Part shown: positions 53,450-61,931 of the stretch, piece after piece
Layout of the letters: each line of letters starts with the position of its first letter
Position numbering within the stretch: position 1 is the first letter of the stretch
Origin: UBA6623 sp965248235
GTDB lineage: Bacteria > Acidobacteriota > Terriglobia > Bryobacterales > UBA6623
Reading direction: 5' to 3'
DNA: 64,000 bases
NCBI GenBank assembly: GCA_965248235.1
Contig: CBDFIU010000002.1
Span: 372,001-436,000 of the forward strand
The notes under the pieces: generated by a model
The model's database searches: none
What the model was told of the DNA's origin: nothing
Seen by the model: the letters and a program-made list of their open reading frames with translations, nothing else
Translations under genes and position numbers: made by a program

Positions 53450-54895
53450 CTACGCCACGAGCTTGTGGACGACATTGCCGTGAACGTCGGTCAGGCGGAA
53501 GTCGCGCCCCTGGAACTTGTAGGTCAGCTTGGTGTGCTCAAAGCCCAGCAGGTGCTGAATCGTTGCGTGCAGATCGTGGACGTGCACTTTGTCTTCCACC
53601 GCGTTAAAGCCCAGCTCGTCGGTCTCGCCCAGCGTGAACCCCGGCTTGACGCCGCCGCCGGCCAACCACATCGTAAAAGCGTTGGGGTGGTGGTCGCGAC
53701 CGTCCTCGCCGGTGCCGGCTTGCACCATCGGCGTGCGCCCGAACTCACCGCCCCAAACAACCAGCGTCTCGTCGAGCAGGCCGCGTTGCTTGAGATCCTT
53801 GACCAACGCCGCGCAGGCTTGATCGGTGTCTTGGCAGTTCTTTTTCAGGTCACGGACCAAAAACAGGTGTTGATCCCAGGCCTCGTGGAAAAGTTCGACG
53901 AAGCGCACGCCTTTTTCGACCAGCCGGCGGGCCAAGATACAGTTGTTCGCGAACGACGGCTTCCCCGGCTCGGCGCCATACATTTGGAGAATACTTTCCG
54001 GTTCGGTCGAGATATCCATTAACTCGGGCGCGCCCGATTGCATGCGGTAGGCCATCTCGTAGGAGTTGACGCGGGTCGTGATTTCCGGGTCGCCCATGGT
54101 GTCGAAGTGCATCTTGTTGAGGCGGCCGATCGAGTCCAATGAATCGCGTTGCAGCTTGTTGTCGACTCCCCGCGGATTCGAAAGATACAAGACCGGGTCG
54201 CCGCTTCCGCGAAACTGCACGCCTTGGTACACCGTGGGCAGAAAACCGGCGCCCCAGTTGGCCGCGCCGCCGCTCGGACCCTTCGTTCCCGAGCTGAAAA
54301 CGATGAAGCCCGGCAGATCCTGCGTTTCGCTGCCAAGACCGTAAAGAGTCCAAGCGCCCATGCTGGGCCGCCCGAACTGTTGCGCCCCGGTGCTCATCAT
54401 CAACTGCGCCGGCGCATGATTGAAAGCATCGGTCGAGACTGTCTTCACGATCGCGATGTCGTCGACGATCTCGGCGGTGTGGGGCAGCAATTCGGAAAGC
54501 ATGGTCCCGCTCCGGCCGTGCTTGGAGAACTTGAATTTCGGGCCGAGCAGTTTCGAGTTGGGATTGATAAACGCCGCTCGGTAGCCCTCGAGCAAATCCG
54601 CGGGGGGCTTGGTGCCGTCGAGCTGCTCGAGCTTGGGCTTATAGTCGAAAAGCTCCATCTGACTCGGCGCGCCGGCCATGAACAAGAAAATGACGTTCTT
54701 GGCCTTGGCCTCGAAATGCGGGTTCTTCGGGGCCAACGGATTGTCGGTCGCAATCGGAGCCGCCGCGTATCCGTCGCGGGCCAAAAGGTTGCCCAGGGCG
54801 ACCGAGCCGAGCCCGACGCCGCATTGCTCCAGGAACCAACGTCGGCTGACGGTCTTCGGGTCGTGGCGTCGATAAAGTTCGTCTTGACAGTTCAT
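53450..54895 (-). CDS. DUF1501 protein, Tat-exported (copy B)
   Basis: The 481-residue protein starts MNCQDELYRRHDPKTVSRRW, with the twin-arginine segment SRRWFLEQCGVGLGSVALG, and contains NVIFLFMAGAPSQMELFDYK, PHTAEIVDDIAIVKTVSTDA, SMGAWTLYGLGSETQDLPGF and VVWGGEFGRTPMVQ. It is clearly similar to copy A over its whole length and presumably arose with PSD1-B by duplication of a two-gene cassette. ATG 54895 has GGAG 8 bases upstream. It is 62 bp after PSD1-B. Confidence 0.91.
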   Translation of the reverse strand: MNCQDELYRRHDPKTVSRRWFLEQCGVGLGSVALGNLLARDGYAAAPIATDNPLAPKNPHFEAKAKNVIFLFMAGAPSQMELFDYKPKLEQLDGTKPPADLLEGYRAAFINPNSKLLGPKFKFSKHGRSGTMLSELLPHTAEIVDDIAIVKTVSTDAFNHAPAQLMMSTGAQQFGRPSMGAWTLYGLGSETQDLPGFIVFSSGTKGPSGGAANWGAGFLPTVYQGVQFRGSGDPVLYLSNPRGVDNKLQRDSLDSIGRLNKMHFDTMGDPEITTRVNSYEMAYRMQSGAPELMDISTEPESILQMYGAEPGKPSFANNCILARRLVEKGVRFVELFHEAWDQHLFLVRDLKKNCQDTDQACAALVKDLKQRGLLDETLVVWGGEFGRTPMVQAGTGEDGRDHHPNAFTMWLAGGGVKPGFTLGETDELGFNAVEDKVHVHDLHATIQHLLGFEHTKLTYKFQGRDFRLTDVHGNVVHKLVA

Positions 54896-54957
54896 TAGAA
54901 TTTCTCCAAAAGACGCAGTGCTCACTTTCATGTCGGCCCTCGTGCCGACATGATTGT

Positions 54958-57900
54958 CTATTCCTTGGTAATCGTCTCGTCCAAATTCAAGAGGACGCGC
55001 GAAACCGCCGTCCAGGCGGCCAATTGCTCGGGGGTCGTTCCGTCAGGCAAGGCGGGCGGTTCCTTGGGATCGTTGGCCGCCAACTGCCAGGGGTCCAACT
55101 CGCCGCTCGTAAAACGTCCCAGTTGCGCGCGCAGCAATTTGAGCAGCTCCCGCGACTCGGGTTCGCTCGGCGGTCGCGTCAGGCAGCGCCGGAAGGCGTA
55201 GGTCACGCGAGCCTCATCATCGCCGCCGGCTTCGTTGAGGGTTTTCAAGGCCAGCGCCCGGGCGCTTTCCATGAAGAGGTCTTCGTTCAGCGCGGTCAAT
55301 GCTTGCAAAGGCGTATTGGAACGGTCGCGCCTGATCACGGCGGTGTTGCCGTCGGGTGTGTCGAAGGTCTGCAACACGGGGTAGGGTACTGATCGAAAGC
55401 GGAAGGTGTAGATCGATCGGCGGTAGCGGTCCTCGCCCTTCTCCGTATTCCAAACCTTGGGTCCGTAGCTCACCGGCGGCAGGAAGATAAACTCCGGCGC
55501 GGGCGGGTAAACACCCGGACCACCCATTTTCTTGCTCAACAAACCGCTCGCCGCCAGGGCGATATCGCGCACGACTTCGCCCTCGACGCGGAATCGCGGC
55601 CCACGGGCCAGCAGCCTGTTGTAGGGGTCTTTGCGATACTGCTCCTCGGTCACTCGCGACGACTGCCGATAGGTTGCCGAGTTCACGATCAACCGATGAA
55701 TGTGTTTCAGGCTCCAGTCGTTTTCCATGAACTCGACCGCCAACCAGTCGAGCAATTGGGGATGCGACGGAGGCTCGGCCTGCGTACCCAGGTTCTCCGG
55801 GCTCGCTACGACGCCGCGTCCGAAGTAGCCCTGCCAAATTCGATTGACCATCGCTCGGGCCGTCGTCGGTGATTCGCGGGAGGCGAGCCACTTGGCGACG
55901 CGCAAGCGCCCCGGCTCATTGGTTTCCGGAAGAGCATGAAGCGTCGCCGGCACGCCCGGGGCCACTTCGCTCGTGGGCCTGAGGTAGTCGCCTCGCTCGA
56001 GAATCTTCGTGACGCGCTTTTCGGGGCGTTCGTTCAAGACGAGTTGCGTCGTCCCCTCCGGATGCAGCGCCCACAACTCGTCAATTCGTTGGTTGGCGTC
56101 TTTCCATTCGGCGACCGTCGTCCGCCAGTAGCGAAAAATTTCGGCATTGTCGGCGGTGGAGCGATCCGAGGCCGGTTTCCCGACCGCCTCGCGAACGCGC
56201 GCCGACAACGGGTCGGCTTTGGCGGTCGGGTCGGTGGTCAGCGATATCCGGAAGCGGCCGAGATTGTGATTCTGATTGTCGTCTCCGTTCCAGCCGCCGT
56301 GTTTCTGTACGACGTAAAAGTTCAGGACGGACTTGCCGGAGTTCACGAACGGCTCCGCGAGAGTGAATACGGCCTTGCGCGTTTGATTTCTCCGCCCCGG
56401 CCCGATATCGAAGCCCCAAGCCGTTTCTTCGTCCCCGTCGATCGCAAACGACGCGGGACCCGTGGTGCGGCAATCGTCCTCGAGTTTCTGGAACATTTTG
56501 TCCAGCGAATGCTCCGGCGGATTGACGTCGGCGGTGGCGCGGGAGAACTTGAGCTGCGTCACGTTTTCGGGATCTTCGGCGGGCGCGGCCTCAAGCTTCA
56601 ACTCCGTTAGGGCGCCGGTACCCTTGATCGAGCGGCCCGGACCCTTGCGCGGCAGATCGGGGTGGGTCATCAACTCAAAGCGAACCGCAGTGATGTTTTG
56701 CAGCTCGGTTTCGAGGATGAATCTCGGGTTGGATGTAGGCGGCGCGTAGCCTTGCGCCAAATAGGAGCCGTCTTCGAGCGCCGTGTAGCGCGCCCCGCTG
56801 GCCTCGGTCTCGTCACGCCTGGGTTGCACGACGATCCATTCGGGCTGATCGTCTTTAACCTTTTCGATCCACGATTCCATTCTTTCGCGCCAATCAGGAG
56901 CCTGCGTCTTCAGACGATCTTCGACAGCCGCCATTTCGCCGAACATCGCTCGGCGCTGCTCGCGCTCGGCTTCGGTGTAGACCGTCAGGGCTCCTTCGTG
57001 GGAATTATTCAGAAAGGCAAAGAGGCGATAGTACTCTTCCTGCGTCAGCGGGTCGTACTTGTGGTCGTGACACTGCGTGCATTGCACCGTGACGCCGAGG
57101 ATGCTCTTGCCAACCGCGTCCATGCGGTCGAACATTGCCTCCATGCGGAACTGCTCGGGATCGGTGCCGCCTTCCTCGTTGATCATCGAATTGCGCAAGA
57201 AACCGGTGGCCACGCGCTGATCCTGGGTCGGGTTCGGGAGTAGATCGCCGGCGATTTGCTCGATGATGAATTGGTCGTAGGGTAAATCGCGATTGAGGGC
57301 GTTGACCACCCAGTCGCGATAGAACCAAACGAAACGCGGCTTGTCCTTTTCAAAGCCGTCGGAATCGGCATAACGCGCCGCGTCGAGCCAGTGACGTCCC
57401 CAGCGCTCGCCGTAGTGCGGCGAGTCGAGCAAACGGTTGACTTGTTTCTCGTAGGCTTCGTTGTCGCGGTCCGTCGCGAAGGCGTCGGCTTCCTCGATGG
57501 TCGGGGGAAGGCCGACCAGGTCGAGAGCCGCGCGCCGCAGCAGTTTGAGGCGATCGGCTTCGGGGGCGGGGGAAAGACCCTCATTTTCGAGCCGCGCCAG
57601 GACGAAACGGTCGATCGGGTTGCGCACCCAGTCTTGGTCGCGCACGGCGGGTAGGGCAGGGCGTTGGGGGCGAACGAAAGCCCAGTGTCTTGCCACTTCA
57701 GCTTGTTCAAGGCCGACGGTGTCGGGCCACTCCGCGCCTTGATTGATCCAGGCGCGGATCCTGCTGATTTGGCTCTCTGAAAGTTTCTTGCCGCCCATCG
57801 GCATTGGGTTCACGCCCTCGGCATGGGCGATGCGCAGCACGAGCGAGCTTTTCTCGGCGCGTCCGGGGACAATCGAAGGCCCCGAAACGCCGCCCTTCAG

Positions 57901-58092
57901 TGCGTTCGTTTTGGCATCGAGCCGCAACTCGCCCATCTGTTGGGCTTCGCCGTGGCAGGCGAAACAACCCGCTTCAAAGATCGGGAAAATTTCCTTACGG
58001 AAGTCGACCGGGTCTTCGGCTTGGGCGGCGGCTCCGAAAAAAGCCGCCGACAGTACGATCGCGCTCAAGGAGCGAATAATTCTTTGGTCCAT
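54958..58092 (-). CDS. PSD1/DUF1549-DUF1553 cytochrome-c-like protein, copy B
   Basis: The 1044-residue protein has a signal peptide (IRSLSAIVLSAAFFGAAAQA), a cytochrome c domain with C43-FAC46-H47, DUF1549 (WVRNPIDRFVLARLENEGLS, WLDAARYADSDGFEKDKPRF, VQCTQCHDHKYDPLTQEEYY) and DUF1553 (VAKWLASRESPTTARAMVNR). It is shorter than copy A because the middle beta domain is different and smaller. ATG 58092 has GAGGG upstream; an ATG 27 codons earlier is less likely because the signal peptide then lies too far inside. It leads the four-gene run. Confidence 0.92.
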   Translation of the reverse strand: MDQRIIRSLSAIVLSAAFFGAAAQAEDPVDFRKEIFPIFEAGCFACHGEAQQMGELRLDAKTNALKGGVSGPSIVPGRAEKSSLVLRIAHAEGVNPMPMGGKKLSESQISRIRAWINQGAEWPDTVGLEQAEVARHWAFVRPQRPALPAVRDQDWVRNPIDRFVLARLENEGLSPAPEADRLKLLRRAALDLVGLPPTIEEADAFATDRDNEAYEKQVNRLLDSPHYGERWGRHWLDAARYADSDGFEKDKPRFVWFYRDWVVNALNRDLPYDQFIIEQIAGDLLPNPTQDQRVATGFLRNSMINEEGGTDPEQFRMEAMFDRMDAVGKSILGVTVQCTQCHDHKYDPLTQEEYYRLFAFLNNSHEGALTVYTEAEREQRRAMFGEMAAVEDRLKTQAPDWRERMESWIEKVKDDQPEWIVVQPRRDETEASGARYTALEDGSYLAQGYAPPTSNPRFILETELQNITAVRFELMTHPDLPRKGPGRSIKGTGALTELKLEAAPAEDPENVTQLKFSRATADVNPPEHSLDKMFQKLEDDCRTTGPASFAIDGDEETAWGFDIGPGRRNQTRKAVFTLAEPFVNSGKSVLNFYVVQKHGGWNGDDNQNHNLGRFRISLTTDPTAKADPLSARVREAVGKPASDRSTADNAEIFRYWRTTVAEWKDANQRIDELWALHPEGTTQLVLNERPEKRVTKILERGDYLRPTSEVAPGVPATLHALPETNEPGRLRVAKWLASRESPTTARAMVNRIWQGYFGRGVVASPENLGTQAEPPSHPQLLDWLAVEFMENDWSLKHIHRLIVNSATYRQSSRVTEEQYRKDPYNRLLARGPRFRVEGEVVRDIALAASGLLSKKMGGPGVYPPAPEFIFLPPVSYGPKVWNTEKGEDRYRRSIYTFRFRSVPYPVLQTFDTPDGNTAVIRRDRSNTPLQALTALNEDLFMESARALALKTLNEAGGDDEARVTYAFRRCLTRPPSEPESRELLKLLRAQLGRFTSGELDPWQLAANDPKEPPALPDGTTPEQLAAWTAVSRVLLNLDETITKE

Positions 58093-58440
58093 GACGAATC
58101 CCTCGCCGCGGATCGGCGCCTCGCCGCGGCGTGCCGAAACGAGAGCTTCCGCACCATCTTTATTGTGCGACAAACCGGGGGGGACAAGGGGAAGTTTTTT
58201 AGACCGGGGTCGCGAAGCCAGTAGGCAGGAAGCAGGGGGGAGGGCCTCACGGAGCGGCGGAGCTATCCCGGGTCGTTTGTGTTTTCGCCGCTGAGCCGTC
58301 TGAGTTGGTCCGCCTTCGAGCGAATCTCCTTGATTGGAGGTTCGGAATCATCCACAGGAATGCTCTTGAGAAACGTGTTGCCCGTGAGAGCATACCATGC
58401 CCCGAGAGGCTTGTCGCATAAATATCCCCATCAAGTTTGG
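58093..58440. other. Spacer upstream of PSD1-B
   Basis: About 350 bp of divergent leader. No ORF or hairpin was recognised except weak GC-rich dyads. It should hold the promoter for the PSD1-DUF1501 run, but I cannot point to one. Confidence 0.35.
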
Positions 58441-58452
58441 CGTTGCGTCTGA

Positions 58453-58522
58453 GATGTAACGGGAACGCTTAGAAGTTACATCATCGATATATTTGTTGTA
58501 TCAGTTTGATCTTATTGTATCA
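58453..58522 (+). promoter_or_regulatory. Operator-like inverted and direct repeats upstream of the HARE-HTH-like gene
   Basis: GATGTAAC (58453-58460) and GTTACATC (58475-58482) are perfect 8-bp inverted arms with 14 nt between. They are followed by TTGTATCA at 58496-58503 and again at 58515-58522, 19 bp apart, each within a partly palindromic ATTGTATCAAT-like site. A TACACT box lies at 58530-58535 with TTGATC 18 bp upstream. The tract is much richer in AT than the surrounding DNA. Confidence 0.55.
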
Positions 58523-58552
58523 ATTGTGCTACACTCCGAATTGGGGTTGCCG

Positions 58553-59017
58553 ATGACTGCAAGGGCGGAGTTGCGGAAACTGATCGAAAAAAAACGCGAC
58601 GAGATGGCCGCGTTACAAACCAAGGTGCGTGAGTCGGAAGTATACATCCGAGCTTTGGAAGAGGCCCTTCAGGTGCTCCCGAGTAGAGAGCGTGTTGATA
58701 ACGGCAACGCGGGTGGCGTCTTGCGCCAAGGAAGCAAAGCCGCCCTCGCGAGGCAGGCCATTCTGGCCGCCGGCCGACCGATGCACGTCGAGGAAATCTT
58801 GCAGGCCATGAAGCAAGAGTCCACCAGATCCAACCGGGTGATCATCGGAGGATCCGTGTCGGCCTACGTTAGGAAAGGGGAGATTTTCACAAGGACGGCG
58901 CCCAACACCTTCAGTCTAATCGAACTGCAAGGAAAGACCGTGACGGCCGGAAGGCGGGCTGAAAAAACTAATGGTGATTCCAGGGAAGACGATGCCGACG
59001 TGTTTGGGGGCGCCTAG
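58553..59017 (+). CDS. Coiled-coil plus HARE-HTH-like winged-helix protein
   Basis: The 154-residue product begins MTARAELRKLIEKKRDEMAA, with a coiled coil to about residue 45. It then has a winged helix from about 65 to 130 (ALARQAILAAGRPMHVEEIL, QAMKQESTRSNRVIIGGSVS, AYVRKGEIFTRTAPNTFSLI), whose layout matches HARE-HTH domains; these are found with restriction and chromatin-linked proteins. The C-terminus is acidic. A regulatory or DNA-binding role is inferred. Start is ATG 58553 with GGGG upstream. Its leader holds striking repeat sites that might bind this protein. Confidence 0.72.
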   Translation: MTARAELRKLIEKKRDEMAALQTKVRESEVYIRALEEALQVLPSRERVDNGNAGGVLRQGSKAALARQAILAAGRPMHVEEILQAMKQESTRSNRVIIGGSVSAYVRKGEIFTRTAPNTFSLIELQGKTVTAGRRAEKTNGDSREDDADVFGGA

Positions 59018-59101
59018 GCGGATAACGATGTCCCTTTCTGAGTTCGAGGAAAGGGGCGCGGGGACGATCAACGGTCGGTGAGACGGCCCGGCAAACACCC
59101 G

Positions 59102-60682
59102 CTACTGCTCCGCAACAAGACTTTTGCCGTCCTCGAGCAAAGCGCGAGCATCGGGTAGTATATCGAAAGCCTTCTGGACATCGGGGTCCAGCTGATAATA
59201 CACCCTGTTTCCCTCGTCGAGATCGTAAGCCGATACGTAAACTTCGCGTTTCACGAAACGCTGGATGAAGTCCATGTTATCGGTGAGATCCGGTTCGGTG
59301 AAGGCGATCTTTTCCTTGTCGAGGAATCGCCGGAATTCCAGCATAGCCTCTTCGTCGGGCTCCCAGCCGGGTGCGAGATCGGGGCGTTTCAAGGTGTATT
59401 CCTGAGCGAAGTTGGTGAAGGCATAGTTCCGCCGAAGCTTCACTTGGAAATCGTTCAGCTTGTTGTCTTCGAGTTTGAAATCGGGGGTGATGCCGCCGCC
59501 GCCGTACACGGTGCGCCCTTTATCGGTAAGCCTCACCTGGTCGGTCGCGGGCTTGTAGAGTTCGCTGCAGGGACCCGCATAGTAGCTGTACAGGGAAACA
59601 TTGTCGTAGCGCCGCTGGATCAGCCTCCCGCTCGGTGTGTAGTAGCGCGCCGTGGTCAACGCCAAACCCGACGATTGCGACATCGGGTACACGGTTTGCA
59701 CCAAGCCCTTGCCGAACGTATTCGCACCGACGACGAGCGCGCGGTCATGATCTTGCAGCGCGCCGGCAACGATCTCCGACGCCGACGCCGAATCGCAGTT
59801 CACCATCACGACCATCGGGTAAACCAACCCGTCGTTGCCGGTCTGTGCCTTGTAGACTCGTTCGGTCGACGTGCGCCCGTGGTGCGAGACCACGGTCTGT
59901 CCTTTTTCAATGAACTTGCTCGAAACGTAAACGCCTTCACTCAGCAACCCGCCGCGATTGCCGCGTAGGTCAAGAACGAGGCCTTCGAGTTTGTCCTCGT
60001 CGAGTTTCTTGAGCGCCGCATCCAATTCCCTTCCGGTCTTTTCGTTGAAAGTGTCGATGCGTACGAAACCCACCTTCGGCTCAAGCAGAAAGGCCACCGG
60101 AACGCTGCGTCGCGGGATTCGCGCTCGCGTGACCTCGACTTCGATGAGATCTTCCACCCCGCGGCGTTCGATACCGATACGCACCTGCGTCCCCGCCGGG
60201 CCGCGCAGCCGCTTGGCGACTTCCGTGGTGTTCAACCCTTCGGTCGATTCGCCATTCACTTCGGCAATGATGTCGCCGGGTCGCAACCCAACTTTGTAGG
60301 CCGGCGTCTTGGGGAAGGGGAACATCACAACGGTTCGTCCGTTGCGGTACTGAATCTGCATGCCGACGCCCGCGTACTGACCCTTCTGTTCGTCGCGAAG
60401 CTGTTTGAACGCTTCCGGGCTAAAGAACTGCGAGTGCGGGTCGAGCCGCTGCAACATACTGGGAATCGCGCCGGCGAAAACAGCCTTTTCCGAATCAACG
60501 TCGCCGGCATACTCGCGCTCGACCAGCGAAAGGACATTGGAAAACCGTCGCAGGTTGTCGCGAATCTCGTCTTCCTCGGCGGCGGCGGCCAGTCCCGCGC
60601 GCGGTCCCCAAATCCCGCCGATCAGCGCACACGTCACGACCGTGACCGGTACGATCCACCACCAGCGGTGTTTACTCGACAT
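59102..60682 (-). CDS. C-terminal-processing protease, S41 family
   Basis: The 526-residue product has an N-terminal membrane anchor (WWWIVPVTVVTCALIGGIWG), a PDZ domain at about 100-185 (GVGMQIQYRNGRTVVMFPFP, LRPGDIIAEVNGEST) and the S41 protease core. Catalytic residues by family spacing are S300 (in NCDSASASEIVAGAL) and K325 (in ANTFGKGLVQ), 25 apart. The protein faces the periplasm and trims C-terminal tails of secreted proteins. A C-terminal region of about 100 residues (about 420-526) is extra relative to short Ctp proteins. ATG 60682 begins MSSKHRWWWI. It stands alone on its strand. Confidence 0.92.
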   Translation of the reverse strand: MSSKHRWWWIVPVTVVTCALIGGIWGPRAGLAAAAEEDEIRDNLRRFSNVLSLVEREYAGDVDSEKAVFAGAIPSMLQRLDPHSQFFSPEAFKQLRDEQKGQYAGVGMQIQYRNGRTVVMFPFPKTPAYKVGLRPGDIIAEVNGESTEGLNTTEVAKRLRGPAGTQVRIGIERRGVEDLIEVEVTRARIPRRSVPVAFLLEPKVGFVRIDTFNEKTGRELDAALKKLDEDKLEGLVLDLRGNRGGLLSEGVYVSSKFIEKGQTVVSHHGRTSTERVYKAQTGNDGLVYPMVVMVNCDSASASEIVAGALQDHDRALVVGANTFGKGLVQTVYPMSQSSGLALTTARYYTPSGRLIQRRYDNVSLYSYYAGPCSELYKPATDQVRLTDKGRTVYGGGGITPDFKLEDNKLNDFQVKLRRNYAFTNFAQEYTLKRPDLAPGWEPDEEAMLEFRRFLDKEKIAFTEPDLTDNMDFIQRFVKREVYVSAYDLDEGNRVYYQLDPDVQKAFDILPDARALLEDGKSLVAEQ

Positions 60683-60818
60683 GGACGTTCTGGCCTCCTT
60701 GGATCAACCCGGGCGCGGAGAGACGAGTACAGACGCCCCCGCTCCCCATTTCGCCCCCAGTATACCAGGACGAATCCGGGATGCTTTTCGGTTTCAACCG
60801 ATGCGAAACGTCGATCGA

Positions 60819-61931
60819 TCAGTCGTCTTCCCCGAACACCAGCACGCCCCGCGCCACCTTCCCAGCCTCCATATCGTCAAATGCCCGGCCAAGTTGCTCG
60901 AGCGGATAGCGTTTCGTGATCAAATCGTCGAGCGCGAGCTTGCCCGCGAGGTAAAGTTGCATCAGCGCCGGTAAATCAAGCCGGGGCCGGATCGAGCCGA
61001 CGAACGACCCCAGTAAGCGCTTGTTTTGCAACACAAGCATGCCCGCTGAGATCGGCACTTCGATCATGGCCGCGTGCAGTCCCACGATCGTCGCCGTGCC
61101 GCCGGGGCGAGCGGCTTGCAGGGCTTGGGAAATAGTCGCCGCCGACCCGACGCTGTCGAAAACATATTCGGGACCGCCGCGGGTCAGCTTGCGCAGCGTC
61201 TTGACGGCATCCTCGTCGGCGGCGTTCACCGAATGCGTCGCGCCCATCAGTCGAGCAAACGTCAGCTTACTCTCCATGACGTCAACGGCGATGATCGGGT
61301 TCAAGCCCGCCAGCTTACAGCCCTGGACCGCGCTCAGCCCAATGCCGCCGCAACCGATCACCGCCGCCGCCAAACCGGGCTTGGCGCGCGCCGTGTTGAT
61401 CACCGCGCCCACGCCGGTCGCCACCGCGCAACCGATCACGGCCGCTACCTCGAAAGGCACTTCCGCCGGCACCGGCACCACCGCCGCCTCATCAACAACT
61501 GCGTACTCGGCCATCGTGGCGGCGCTGAGGAAGTGTTTGAGCGGCAACCCGTCCGTCGTCGTCAGACGCGTTGTTCCATCAAGCAGAACGGCCTTGAACG
61601 TCGTCGACGCCAAGCGCTCGCAAAGGTTGTAACGGCCGTTGAGGCAGGTGGGACAGGTTTCACAAGAAGGCAGCCAGTTCACCGTAACGCGGTCCCCCGG
61701 CTTCACGCGGCTCACGCGGCTGCCCACTGTCTCGACGACCCCGGCCCCCTCGTGGCCCAACACCAACGGCGGCGTTGCGCGCAACTCGCCGCGATAGGTA
61801 TGTAGGTCGGAATGGCAGACGCCAGCGGCCCTCATCCGCACAAGGACCTCGGTATCTTTTGGTGGGTCGAGTTCCACCTCCTCGATGGTTAGTTGGTTGA
61901 CTTCACGAGCCAGGGCGGCTTTGATTCTCAT
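60819..61931 (-). CDS. Zinc-dependent alcohol dehydrogenase (class III/NDMA-like)
   Basis: The 370-residue product has catalytic-zinc residues C39 (AAGVCHSDLHTY), H60 and E61 (LGHEGAGVVET), structural cysteines C90, C93, C96 and C104, and NAD site VIGCGGIGLSAVQGCKLAG. The LVLQNKRLLGSFVGS segment is usual in the class III-like branch that includes mycothiol- or glutathione-linked formaldehyde dehydrogenases. ATG 61931 has AGGAG 5 bases upstream and overlaps the stop codon of the multihaem cytochrome gene (ATGA), so translation is coupled. Substrate is not determined. Confidence 0.93.
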   Translation of the reverse strand: MRIKAALAREVNQLTIEEVELDPPKDTEVLVRMRAAGVCHSDLHTYRGELRATPPLVLGHEGAGVVETVGSRVSRVKPGDRVTVNWLPSCETCPTCLNGRYNLCERLASTTFKAVLLDGTTRLTTTDGLPLKHFLSAATMAEYAVVDEAAVVPVPAEVPFEVAAVIGCAVATGVGAVINTARAKPGLAAAVIGCGGIGLSAVQGCKLAGLNPIIAVDVMESKLTFARLMGATHSVNAADEDAVKTLRKLTRGGPEYVFDSVGSAATISQALQAARPGGTATIVGLHAAMIEVPISAGMLVLQNKRLLGSFVGSIRPRLDLPALMQLYLAGKLALDDLITKRYPLEQLGRAFDDMEAGKVARGVLVFGEDD

